Shown: in pieces, positions 33,020 through 41,812 of the stretch
Numbering within the stretch: the stretch's first letter is position 1
Layout of the letters: the number at the start of each line of letters is the position of its first letter
Assembly: GCA_964580995.1 (NCBI GenBank)
Contig: CAZOMV010000029.1
Location: 1 to 54,957 of the forward strand
DNA length: 54,957 nt
Source: JAKJEP01 sp964580995
GTDB taxonomy: Bacteria; Planctomycetota; Phycisphaerae; Sedimentisphaerales; SM23-30
Reading direction: 5' to 3'
Made by a program: the position numbers and the translations under genes
The notes under the pieces: generated by a model
Seen by the model: only the letters and a program-made list of their open reading frames with translations
Databases searched by the model: none
What the model was told of the DNA's origin: nothing

Positions 33020-33544
33020 TTAGTTGTGACGACGACGCAGCAGACCCAGACCACCCAGAGCCAGAAGACTCATGGTCATCGGTTCGGGAATGATATTGAT
33101 GGCGAAACTAGCATCCTCAGCGCCAACGGCATCGAAGTTAGGCAGATAGCTACCATAATCACGAACCGTCACGGTGATAACATCACCATTAACAAGAGCA
33201 GCAGTGTTCAGATTGAAAGTAATGAACGGGCTGACAAGAGCAACCGGAGGATTGGCACCATTGGCCGCCATCACTTCAAAATCAAAACCAGCTTCCGGCA
33301 CATCCGTACCAGTGTTAATCGCATCAAGCCCAGTGTCACGTCCACCGGCTGCGATCACAATATCCTGAGCCAAACCACCCGCACCAACCAAAATATCAAT
33401 GCTGTAAGGACCATCAGTCATATCAATCGACACCGGTACCAACGCAGTACCTTCCATTACTTTATCAGGAGCATTGATCACAAATGCGGCATTGGCCATC
33501 GAAGCTAAACCAAGAACTAAAACTAACGCTAAAACTTTCTTCAT
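33020..33544 (-). CDS. Short PEP-CTERM protein
   Basis: The 174-residue protein has a signal peptide (MKKVLALVLVLGLASMANA), a beta-sandwich-like middle with cohesin-style strands (VMEGTALVPVSIDMTDGPYS, then ITFNLNTAALVNGDVITVTV), and a C-terminal sorting tail: PEPMTMSLLALGG, a hydrophobic helix, and RRRHN. Such tails are recognised by an exosortase/archaeosortase-type system. AGGAG precedes the ATG. It lies 108 bases downstream of paralogue B and ends at its own terminator. Its tail differs from that of the two PEP-CTERM genes near 11 kb, so it belongs to a separate lineage of tails. Confidence 0.88.
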   Translation of the reverse strand: MKKVLALVLVLGLASMANAAFVINAPDKVMEGTALVPVSIDMTDGPYSIDILVGAGGLAQDIVIAAGGRDTGLDAINTGTDVPEAGFDFEVMAANGANPPVALVSPFITFNLNTAALVNGDVITVTVRDYGSYLPNFDAVGAEDASFAINIIPEPMTMSLLALGGLGLLRRRHN

Positions 33545-33652
33545 AACATTCTCCTTTACAAACGTTTTCTAAAAACTTCTCTCCCACTACCTTTACGAAC
33601 GCCTTACATCAGGCAATTTTCCATAGGGTAGTAAAACTAAGTAACACATATT

Positions 33653-34546
33653 TTAGTTGCAACCACCAGTGGTCTTATTCCAGTGCGATTTCAGAACATT
33701 CAAATCAGCAGTGTCAACACGACCTGACAGGTTGTAATCCGCACAGGGCTTGTAACCAACAGCCGTAGATGATTTATTCCAAGACTGCTTCAACTCGTTC
33801 AAGTCACCAGTATCAACACGGGTGTTGGTAGCAACACCGTTACCGGCTTTTTGAGCCAGACAGCACCAGCAATTCGGTTTGCCCAGGGCCACCCAACGAT
33901 CAACCATCGCTTGAGTAACCGTCAGAGTCACGGCAGGACCAGCACCAGCATAACTGAATACTTGGCCAACATACAGGCAATCCGTAAGACAAGGAATTTC
34001 GACAGCACCGGGCAGGGTGGCGGTCATAGCAACACCAGCGGTATCCACGATACCACCACGAAGGGTATCTTCGGCGAAGGTGATCGCGATCGGAGTGGTT
34101 CCATCGCAGGTATAGGTCAGAACGCAGATAGTTCCGGTGGCGGGAATGGTGGCTACATTGGCCAGTTCGGCGGCGGAAATCGAGAAAACTGCTGCCGGAA
34201 GCGTTGCCGCACCAGCTTCATCGGCTTTGGCCAGCATATGAGCAGCAGACCAAACACCAGTGGCAGGATCAGCACCAGCCTGATAAGCGGCAGGATCATC
34301 GGACGCGAAGTCGATGAAAACATCAAAGAAGGAATCCGCTTTGTTAATACCCGCAAGAGCCACCTTGCCACCTGTCGCACTGACGATGAAACTAAAACCA
34401 ACCGGCTTGGTTGCACCCGTGGCATTATAGCCAAGCGTAAGAGTTTTAGCGGTCGCATTTACAGTTGCGGTGATGGTGATGGGTTCGGCGGCAAACACGC
34501 TGGCGGTTAAGGCGAGAACCGCGATTAAACATACTACCTTTTTCAT
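33653..34546 (-). CDS. Secreted cohesin-like plus dockerin-like protein, paralogue B
   Basis: The 297-residue protein has a signal peptide (MKKVVCLIAVLALTASVFA) and the same layout as paralogue A: a beta-rich N-terminal domain (TLTLGYNATGATKPVGFSF), a Cys-containing linker (CWCCLAQKAGNG), and two dockerin-like loops (TRVDTGDLNELKQSWNK and GRVDTADLNVLKSHWNK). The linker-to-dockerin stretch is nearly identical at the DNA level to paralogue A, suggesting recent duplication or conversion. AGGAG lies close before the ATG. The long AT-rich leader upstream may carry its promoter (TATAAT at about 34580 on the minus strand). Calcium-dependent pairing through the dockerin-like end is inferred only from the repeat pattern. 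Confidence 0.72.
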   Translation of the reverse strand: MKKVVCLIAVLALTASVFAAEPITITATVNATAKTLTLGYNATGATKPVGFSFIVSATGGKVALAGINKADSFFDVFIDFASDDPAAYQAGADPATGVWSAAHMLAKADEAGAATLPAAVFSISAAELANVATIPATGTICVLTYTCDGTTPIAITFAEDTLRGGIVDTAGVAMTATLPGAVEIPCLTDCLYVGQVFSYAGAGPAVTLTVTQAMVDRWVALGKPNCWCCLAQKAGNGVATNTRVDTGDLNELKQSWNKSSTAVGYKPCADYNLSGRVDTADLNVLKSHWNKTTGGCN

Positions 34547-35330
34547 TGTTTCTCCTAAACTGAACAGACAAGATTTTTACATTATACTTTTTTTACAACT
34601 AGAAACTTGTCGAACACGAACTTGGATTGGCGGGCCTCACGAGAAAGTTTCGCCTCAAACCCTTGCAGACCCTGTTAGGGGGCTTTTTAAAGAGGCAGCC
34701 AATCGCGAACTAAATATTTTCCTTTTCCTTCCGACCTCCTTTCACGCCTCTAAATTTGAAAGTCCAAAATTTCATTCCAGCATCCTTTGGGAACGCTACA
34801 TTTATTGAAAACTTTATGTGTGTCAGATTGTTAAGCTGTATATCTATCATGATAATAACCAAACCTAAACAGAACGTCAAGAAAAAAGTTGCAAATCGCG
34901 AAAAATCTTAAACATTTGTACTCGGCAAAAAAATCGGTTCTCTCTACTCTTCCTTTCTTTTGCCTGCGTCATCTATTTTATAGTTATCGCAAAGACCGAG
35001 CCAGAATTCGAGAAAATTTGTGAAATTTTCATTATTTTTATAAACCACCTTCAATAAACATCTTACGAAAAAACCGGTCGCCCAATCCGCCGGAGGAGGG
35101 CCGGGGAGAATGGCGGGAGGCGTGGCGGAAAAACAACATTTTCCCGGTTAATATTACATAAGACCATTCACAACAATACCTTATGAATTTTTTGCAAAAA
35201 AGCGACAATTCGCTCCGAATGAACATAAACGGGGAAATTTGCATGGCCAAAGGGGAAAACTACGATAAGTATAGGGTATATTTACGCGGACAGGGCAATT
35301 ATAGGCCGTGCCGCGTTACTAATGCTGAAA
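34547..35330. other. AT-rich intergenic region without a recognised gene
   Basis: Apart from the leader of paralogue B nothing is supported. Two open frames that cross this region (34470-34808 and 35183-35545) have no ribosome binding site, and the second runs into tandem repeats. The middle, 34860-35040, is AT-rich with no clear promoter. Confidence 0.6.
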
Positions 35331-35640
35331 TAAAACTTTATAGGTCCTGCGGACGGCAGAACGACGCGGGCTGGGAATGGTATTTGACGCTCCCGCTGGT
35401 CGCTGCCTGGAATATTAAGGTATGTAGTGCCAAAATAGGAGTTTTACAGGTCCTGCGGACGGCGGAACGACGCGGGCGGGGAATGATATTTGACGCTCCC
35501 GCTGGTCGCTGCCTGGAATATTTAAGGTATGTAGTGCCAAAATAGGAGTTTTACAGGTTCTGCGGACGGCGAAACGACGCGGGCTGGGAATGATATTTGA
35601 CGCTCCCGCCGGTCGCTGCGGTAATGGTAATAGGAAGGTG
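35331..35640. repeat. Three tandem copies of a 106-107-bp repeat
   Basis: Copies starting near 35343, 35449 and 35556 share AGGT(C/T)CTGCGGACGGC, ACGACGCGGG, TATTTGACGCTCCCG and GTAGTGCCAAAATAGGAG. The reverse complement of the TTTGACGCTCCCGNNGGTCGC core also occurs at 13862-13879. The array lies just before the debranching enzyme gene. Confidence 0.85.
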
Positions 35641-35649
35641 TAAAGATGG

Positions 35650-35669
35650 ATTCCCGCCTGCGCGGGAAT
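35650..35669. repeat. ATTCCC-N8-GGGAAT inverted-repeat element upstream of the debranching gene
   Basis: A perfect palindrome in the same orientation and context (GATGG before, GACA after) as the copy at 29701. It ends 21 bases before the proposed start codon of the debranching enzyme and would form a hairpin in its leader. Confidence 0.85.
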
Positions 35670-35689
35670 GACAAGGCATCCCATACGAT

Positions 35690-38600
35690 ATGCAAAACCC
35701 TGCTGACAACATTATCCGTATTGAATGTAACCCCAGTCCTAACCGGAACATGCTGCAATTTTCCGTGCTGCGGATCCGCGTGCGGCTGGGGATCCGGGAC
35801 AAGGGATCGTTGGGGCCGTTCCGGGTGATGATCCGGACGAATCTGAACCAGGCCCGGCGGATTCAGCAGCAGATCATCGACCAGGTGGAGAAGGGCCAGA
35901 GCTATTCGACCGATTTTTACGATATCCCGACCCGCTACGAGAGCCAGACGGACGAATATACCTGCGATGTCCTGCTCAGCGAGGTGGGGTATTTCGAGTA
36001 TAAGGTGCGGGTGGAGTCGATGAAGCGGCAGGATCCGTGGGTGAAGTGGGCGGACGGCCCGAATATCGGGATTTCGGTGACGCCGCTGGACTACGGCCGG
36101 AATAATTCGATCTATTGCGCTTTTATCCGGCAGTTTGGGGAAAATAAGCATCTGACAACACTGGTAAACCCGGTTTTGGAAGAGGAGGTCAAAAAACTGG
36201 AGGACCAGGGGGCCTTTGTAATTCCGCCGGGCGGAACTTTTCAGAATTTTATGAAGGAACTGCCGTTCATCATCGGGGAAATGGGGATGAAGATCATCCA
36301 CCTGCTGCCGATCAACCCGGTGCCGACCTCGTATGGGCGGATGGGGATGTACGGCAGCCCGTATGCGACCAACGATTATTTCGGGATCGACCATACCTAT
36401 GCCACCTTCAGCCGGTATAAGACCATCGAGGACCAGTTTGTGGACCTGACCTCGACGATCCACGGGCTGGGGGCCAAGGTATTCCTGGATATGGTCATCA
36501 ACCATACCGGCTGGGCCAGCAGCATCCATTTTACCCACCGGCACTGGTGCAAGGTGGGGCCGGACCGGAAGATTACCTCGCCGGGTGCCTGGGGTGTGAT
36601 TTGGGGCGATCTGGTGGAGCTGGACTACCGGCATAAGGACTTGTGGCGGTATATGGCGGATGTGTTTCTGGTATGGTGCCGCCGCGGGATCGACGGCTTC
36701 CGGCTGGACGCCGGGTATATGGTGCCGCTGCATGTCTGGCAGTACATCATAGCCAAGGTGCGGCAGGAATTTCCCAATACCCTGTTTCTGCTGGAAGGGC
36801 TGGGCGGCCCGTGGGTGGTGACGGAAAAGCTGCTGACCGAAGGCCAGATGAACTGGGCGTATTCGGAGCTGTTTCAGAATTATAACCGGCGGCAGATCGT
36901 GGATTATCTGCGTTATGCCCTGTATGTCTCGAAGGAGAAAGGGGTATTGGTTCATTATGCCGAAACCCACGACAATGACCGGCTGGCCAAAAGGGGCAAG
37001 ATCTATACGCGGATGCGGCTGTTTTTGTGCGCGACAACCTCGTTTGCCGGGGCTTGGGGATTCGCCAATGGGGTGGAGTGGCTGGCTACTGAGAAAATCG
37101 ATGTGCACCGCAACGCGGGGCTGAACTGGGGCTGTGCGGAAAATCTGGTGGCGGACATCGCCCGGATCAACCGGATATTGGCGGAGAACCCGGCGTTCTG
37201 GGAACGGGACAATCTGAATATGATTGAGGCGGGCGATGAGGAGGTGCTGGCCTTTACCCGGAGCAATGCGGACCATAGCAATGTCGTGCTGTGTATCATC
37301 AATTTGAATCCCGAAAGGCCGAAAAAGGCCTGGATCAACTGGTCCCATGCGAATTTGTCTTCGTTTTTCAGTTCGACCACCGTGCTGGAGGATTTGCTCC
37401 AGGACCAGGTGTTCATTGAGCCGACAACGGGAGGAACCGTACTGGAAAAGGATCTGACGGCAGGCCAGTGCGAAGTCTATCGGCTGGGAGTACGGGCGCA
37501 GAAATATCAGGTAAAGATACCGGCCCTGTACGATCTGGAATACAACCATATTCACCTGGTTTATCAGATCTTGCTGAATCGTTTCAAACAGCATGAAGTG
37601 GGCCGGATCGATCAGGAGAAACTGCTGCGGCAGATCACCGATTTCCGGAAATTCATCGCCCTGGTGAATACCGGTGGTCTGGAACTGCTGATCAGGGGGG
37701 ATGTCGCCGAAAGCCTGGAGAAGATCAGCGAGGATCTGGTGGAGCGGCATTCAGCGGTGTGGACGTTCCGGGAAAGTACGAAGGAATTTATTATATCGGG
37801 GGACAAATGGCTGCTGGCCCATACGTTTGTGCCCTGCACCGCGTATTTGAAAACGGCGAAAGAGACGATCAAAACCGAATCGATCCATTGTTCGACCGGC
37901 CTGGGCCATATGAGCTTTTTCCCGCCCCAGCCGGAAAACCAGCACGCCCTGCTGACCTTCAACTGGAAGATCGAACGCAATCGCATGATTCAGCGGCAAT
38001 GGCAGGAGCAGGAATATCCGATTCTGTCGGTTCCCTCGGGGCGGGCCAACCTCTCCGCGCGGAAGATCTACCCGCTCATCGTGAGCAAGAAGCGGCTGCG
38101 GAACCAGTATTCGACCGTTCTCTTGACCAATGGCACCGGCGCCGTCTGCCAGGTCCCCGCCCTGCCGCAGACCCTGAATACCAAATACGACACGCTCTTG
38201 TCCATTGTCACCGATCCGAAGATTCCCTCGAACCGGATGTCCCTGGCCAAGTCGATTAAGGAAACGATCCAGGTGGGGGAAAAATATTTCGACCTGGACC
38301 AGAGCTTTCTCACCTGGTTCACGCGGTATCCGCACCCCTCGTGGGAATTTTTGTACGATGACGGCGAATACCATCTGCGGATCGAAAAGTCGATGGTCAT
38401 GCCCAGCGGGGAAAACTCGGTCTATATCCGCTACAAATTGAAGGAGGCCAACGCCCCCATCCAACTGATCTGCAATTGCTATCTGGAATATCGCATGATC
38501 CACGATCCGCTGATCGCCACGGATGAAATTCGCAATCGATACGAGGGACAGTGCAAGTACCTGATGTTTCCGCCGGGAGTGGAATTTCAGCCGGCTCCCG

Positions 38601-40147
38601 ATGTCAGCGTAAAATTGGTGGCCCAGAGCGGAGAATATATCGAACAAAAACACTGGGTGCCGAACCTGCTTCTGCCCCAGGACAAGGAACGCGGACTGGA
38701 TTGCAGAAGCGACCAGTTCGCCCCGGGCACCTTCCATTTTATGCTGCACAAGGGCAACAGTCAGGTACTTATGCTGACGGCCAGCTCCCCGCGGAATGAG
38801 AAAATACCGGTCGATGCCATTTCCTTCCATAAGGCGGAACTGTCGGAAAACAAACGTGTCAAATATCTCCTGGGGCTGATTCCGGGGGTATCTTCGCACA
38901 AGGATTTTCTGGTCAAGATGCTGGTGTGCGCCCTGGATCAGTTTATCCTTCAGACCGATAAAGGCTGGCAGATCATGGCCGGCTACCCCTGGTTAGGCTC
39001 CTATACCAGAGATGCGCTGTTCTGCGTGGGCGGGCTGCTGGCGGCCGGCCGGGCGGAAGTGGCGGAGGATATCATTGTGTCCGCTGCCGGTACGGAACAA
39101 AAGGGGTTGCTGCAGGACTGGCTCAACAGCGGGCCGGAAAACCGTACGAATCTGGAAGGAAGTCTGCGGCTGTTCCTGGCCGCCAAACAGTACGTCAGCA
39201 GTACGGAGAATCATTCCTTCTGGAACCGGCCCGTCGATGAGAAACGGACTCTGCGCGAGGTTCTGCTGGCTATGTATCAGCAGCTCAAAGGAGGGATCGA
39301 GAATGGCCCATATCTGGATGAAACCAGCGGGCTGCTCTACTGCCCGGCCAATTGGACCTGGATGAACACCACGAATCCGCAGGTGACGCCGCGGCGGGGC
39401 TATCCGGTGGAGATTCAGGCTCTCTGGTATGAGGTTCTATCGCTCATCCCCGCGCTCGACGCCTCGTTCAGCGGAGAATCGCAGGAAATTCGCGACCAGA
39501 TCCAGAAGAATTTTATGCATCTATACTGGCAGCCGAATCGGAATTACCTTTCGGATGTGCTCCTGACCCAGCAGTCGCTGCCGGCCGTTCAGGGACAGGC
39601 GGATACCGCGCTGCGATTTAATCAGTTGGCCGCCATCCACGCCGGTCTGGTTCCGGTAGAGGAAGCCCGCATGATTATTGATATTATTTCGCGCCGCCTG
39701 CTGGTGCCGGCGGGCATCCGTTCTTTGGCGGAGGATCCCCTCACGGTACCACTGGCAATTCGGGATGACAAAGGCAACCTTCTGACCGATCCGCGCATGC
39801 CCTACCAGGGCCAATGCACCGGCGATGAAACATCGCGCCGGATTGCCTATCACAATGGAACCGCCTGGCTGTGGATTTATCCCAGCTTTATTGAAGCGCG
39901 GGCTTCGGTTTTCCATTTCTCGGAACTGGCGGTCAAGCAGGCGCTGGCCTTTTTCGAGCCACTGTGGTCCAACTTGTACGAAGACGGGATCGGCAATCTT
40001 TCCGAGATGAAAGACGGCAATTATCCGCATGCCTCGCGCGGCTGTTTTGCCTATGCCCTGAGCGTGGCCGAGGCGATTCGGGTTTACATGCGATTGAAAT
40101 TCCAGATTAACAAAACGAACCATTCGCAAAAGGTCGGCATGGTTTGA
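35690..40147 (+). CDS. Two-domain glycogen-debranching enzyme (GH13-type plus GDE C-terminal domain)
   Basis: The 1485-residue protein joins an alpha-amylase-like GH13 domain (about 190-600) to a C-terminal amylo-alpha-1,6-glucosidase-type domain (about 1080-1470, GYPWLGSYTRDALFCVGGLL). The four GH13 regions are present: DMVINHTG; GFRLDAGY with the nucleophile Asp340; FLLEGLGG with the acid/base Glu369; and ETHDND with Asp428. This order and length resemble the eukaryote-type debranching enzyme, which moves a maltosyl or maltotriosyl stub and then cleaves the alpha-1,6 branch. No signal peptide, so cytoplasmic. The ATG at 35690 has no good ribosome binding site and lies just behind an inverted-repeat element, so the exact start is uncertain. 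Codon use shifts from G-rich early to C-rich late. Confidence 0.85.
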   Translation: MQNPADNIIRIECNPSPNRNMLQFSVLRIRVRLGIRDKGSLGPFRVMIRTNLNQARRIQQQIIDQVEKGQSYSTDFYDIPTRYESQTDEYTCDVLLSEVGYFEYKVRVESMKRQDPWVKWADGPNIGISVTPLDYGRNNSIYCAFIRQFGENKHLTTLVNPVLEEEVKKLEDQGAFVIPPGGTFQNFMKELPFIIGEMGMKIIHLLPINPVPTSYGRMGMYGSPYATNDYFGIDHTYATFSRYKTIEDQFVDLTSTIHGLGAKVFLDMVINHTGWASSIHFTHRHWCKVGPDRKITSPGAWGVIWGDLVELDYRHKDLWRYMADVFLVWCRRGIDGFRLDAGYMVPLHVWQYIIAKVRQEFPNTLFLLEGLGGPWVVTEKLLTEGQMNWAYSELFQNYNRRQIVDYLRYALYVSKEKGVLVHYAETHDNDRLAKRGKIYTRMRLFLCATTSFAGAWGFANGVEWLATEKIDVHRNAGLNWGCAENLVADIARINRILAENPAFWERDNLNMIEAGDEEVLAFTRSNADHSNVVLCIINLNPERPKKAWINWSHANLSSFFSSTTVLEDLLQDQVFIEPTTGGTVLEKDLTAGQCEVYRLGVRAQKYQVKIPALYDLEYNHIHLVYQILLNRFKQHEVGRIDQEKLLRQITDFRKFIALVNTGGLELLIRGDVAESLEKISEDLVERHSAVWTFRESTKEFIISGDKWLLAHTFVPCTAYLKTAKETIKTESIHCSTGLGHMSFFPPQPENQHALLTFNWKIERNRMIQRQWQEQEYPILSVPSGRANLSARKIYPLIVSKKRLRNQYSTVLLTNGTGAVCQVPALPQTLNTKYDTLLSIVTDPKIPSNRMSLAKSIKETIQVGEKYFDLDQSFLTWFTRYPHPSWEFLYDDGEYHLRIEKSMVMPSGENSVYIRYKLKEANAPIQLICNCYLEYRMIHDPLIATDEIRNRYEGQCKYLMFPPGVEFQPAPDVSVKLVAQSGEYIEQKHWVPNLLLPQDKERGLDCRSDQFAPGTFHFMLHKGNSQVLMLTASSPRNEKIPVDAISFHKAELSENKRVKYLLGLIPGVSSHKDFLVKMLVCALDQFILQTDKGWQIMAGYPWLGSYTRDALFCVGGLLAAGRAEVAEDIIVSAAGTEQKGLLQDWLNSGPENRTNLEGSLRLFLAAKQYVSSTENHSFWNRPVDEKRTLREVLLAMYQQLKGGIENGPYLDETSGLLYCPANWTWMNTTNPQVTPRRGYPVEIQALWYEVLSLIPALDASFSGESQEIRDQIQKNFMHLYWQPNRNYLSDVLLTQQSLPAVQGQADTALRFNQLAAIHAGLVPVEEARMIIDIISRRLLVPAGIRSLAEDPLTVPLAIRDDKGNLLTDPRMPYQGQCTGDETSRRIAYHNGTAWLWIYPSFIEARASVFHFSELAVKQALAFFEPLWSNLYEDGIGNLSEMKDGNYPHASRGCFAYALSVAEAIRVYMRLKFQINKTNHSQKVGMV

Positions 40148-40260
40148 TTGTATATCCGGCGTAATAACGGTGGACCGTGCACCTCTTACATTTCACTAAA
40201 GTTTTGCAAAATGCGTGGGATTCTCTTGATTGTCAGGGCCAGGTATGCAAGAATAATATA

Positions 40261-41613
40261 ATGTCACAAGAAATAGAACAAACGAGCAAAGACCCGGTTG
40301 CAACCGCTGCTAACCTTCAGCCGGAAGTCCGGCAAAGCATACTGAATAAGCGGCTGGACCGTCTGCATCATGATTTGAGCAGCGTCCATGAAACCAGCCG
40401 CCTGCTCACCGGCCCGATGGACTTGCAGCAGGTGCTGGAAATCGTGGTCAAGACCGTCGCCGAAGCGATTGGCGCCGAGGCGGCCGGTCTGCGCCTGCTG
40501 GATGAAAATACCGGGGAACTGGTGCTCAAGGCAACCTATGGCCTCAGCGAAGAATATAAGACCAAAGGACCGGTGACCGCGGGGGAGAGTATCCTGAACA
40601 AACGGGCGTTGAGCGGGGAGCCGATCATCGTGGAAAACATGCTCACCGATTCTCACTTCAAGAAATATCACGACGAAATCCAGAAAGAAGGTCTCGTCAG
40701 CAACCTGAGCATCGGTTTGTTATACAAAAACAAAGGGATCGGTATCATGCGGCTGTATAACAAACGGCCCCGGCTCTACTCCGAGGCGGACGTCAGCCTG
40801 GCCCAGACGATCGCCTCCCAGTCGGCGGCCGCGATTGTCAATGCCCGGCTGTATGCCGAGGCGCTGGAAGGCGAGCGGATGCTCCGCCAGATCCGCCTGG
40901 CCGGCGATGTTCAGCGGCATCTGATCCCGGCCCGGCCCCCCGCCGTGCCAGGCCTGGATATCGCGGGCATGTATGTGCCCTGCTACGACGTCGGCGGCGA
41001 TTTTTACGACTTCCTGCCGCTGCCGGACGGCCGGCTGCTGCTCTCGATCGGCGATATTATGGGCAAGGGGGTCCCGGCTTCGCTGGCGATGGCCTCGCTC
41101 CGTTCCGGCCTGCGGGCCTATGCCGAGCAATTTCAGGATGTCAATGAACTGGTGCAGCGTGTCAATATCATGTTCTGCCATGATGTGGTGTTCGGGGAGT
41201 TCGCGACGATCTTCTGTGCCAGCTACGATCCATCCCATCGTACCCTGACCTACTGCAACGGCGGGCATGAGCCGGCTATTCTTCTTCAGGATCAGAAGAC
41301 GGTCAGTTTATCGGAGGGGGGCACGGTACTGGGAATCGATAAGAAAACTGTATATCAGACGCATACGATTGAGCTGCATACCAACGACATGCTCATCCTG
41401 TACACCGACGGTCTGGCCGATGCGGTCAATTTCCGCCGGGAATCGTTCGGGCGCCAGCGGATCATCGAGGCGGCCCGGAATTCCCGGGAGATGCCCGCCG
41501 AACAGGCCGCTAAAAATATCCTCTGGCTGATGCGCAAATACACCGGCCTGACCAAACGCTTTGATGACATGGCCCTGGTCGTCGTAAAGATAACGGATCA
41601 GGGGAATCGGTAA
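40261..41613 (+). CDS. GAF-domain PP2C-type (SpoIIE-like) serine phosphatase
   Basis: The 450-residue protein has an N-terminal GAF domain (about residues 55-205, MDLQQVLEIVVKTVAEAIGAEAAG to QTIASQSAAAIVNARLY) and a C-terminal SpoIIE/PP2C phosphatase domain (about 235-445). Phosphatase motifs are visible: YDVGGDFYDF, SIGDIMGKGVPASL, YCNGGHEPA and TDGLADA, with aspartates positioned for manganese. Such proteins dephosphorylate anti-sigma-factor antagonists in partner-switching or act in cyclic-nucleotide-like sensing through the GAF domain. No anti-sigma kinase or STAS antagonist is nearby. The ATG at 40261 has no strong ribosome binding site; an earlier in-frame start would add 28 residues without domain content. 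Confidence 0.88.
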   Translation: MSQEIEQTSKDPVATAANLQPEVRQSILNKRLDRLHHDLSSVHETSRLLTGPMDLQQVLEIVVKTVAEAIGAEAAGLRLLDENTGELVLKATYGLSEEYKTKGPVTAGESILNKRALSGEPIIVENMLTDSHFKKYHDEIQKEGLVSNLSIGLLYKNKGIGIMRLYNKRPRLYSEADVSLAQTIASQSAAAIVNARLYAEALEGERMLRQIRLAGDVQRHLIPARPPAVPGLDIAGMYVPCYDVGGDFYDFLPLPDGRLLLSIGDIMGKGVPASLAMASLRSGLRAYAEQFQDVNELVQRVNIMFCHDVVFGEFATIFCASYDPSHRTLTYCNGGHEPAILLQDQKTVSLSEGGTVLGIDKKTVYQTHTIELHTNDMLILYTDGLADAVNFRRESFGRQRIIEAARNSREMPAEQAAKNILWLMRKYTGLTKRFDDMALVVVKITDQGNR

Positions 41614-41725
41614 ACGATTTCGGCAACCCCTAAAAATTGTCTTATCCAAGCCCCGACCGTAAGGGAGGGAGTCAGAAACGCTGTTTTTACGTTTTGAATA
41701 TCCGGTTCCCCCTTTCATTTTCTTA

Positions 41726-41753
41726 TTGACATTTGGTTACATTTAGTTAAATA
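41726..41753 (+). promoter_or_regulatory. Candidate promoter of the exported carbohydrate cluster
   Basis: A perfect TTGACA (41726-41731) is followed after 16 bases by TAAATA (41748-41753), about 60 bases upstream of the first gene of the cluster. This is the best-looking promoter in the intergenic gap after the phosphatase gene. Confidence 0.5.
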
Positions 41754-41812
41754 TAGTCACTGGTAATGGATCCGGATACCAAACCAAGTGAATCTGGAAA
41801 GAAGAGCAAATT

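Noticed and set aside
34600..34720. Possible riboswitch in the leader of the second cohesin-like/dockerin-like gene
   Set aside because: The stretch has short GC-rich segments, but no known riboswitch consensus could be matched by eye.
35183..35545. 120-codon frame before the debranching gene
   Set aside because: It runs into the 106-bp tandem repeats and its C-terminus is their translation.
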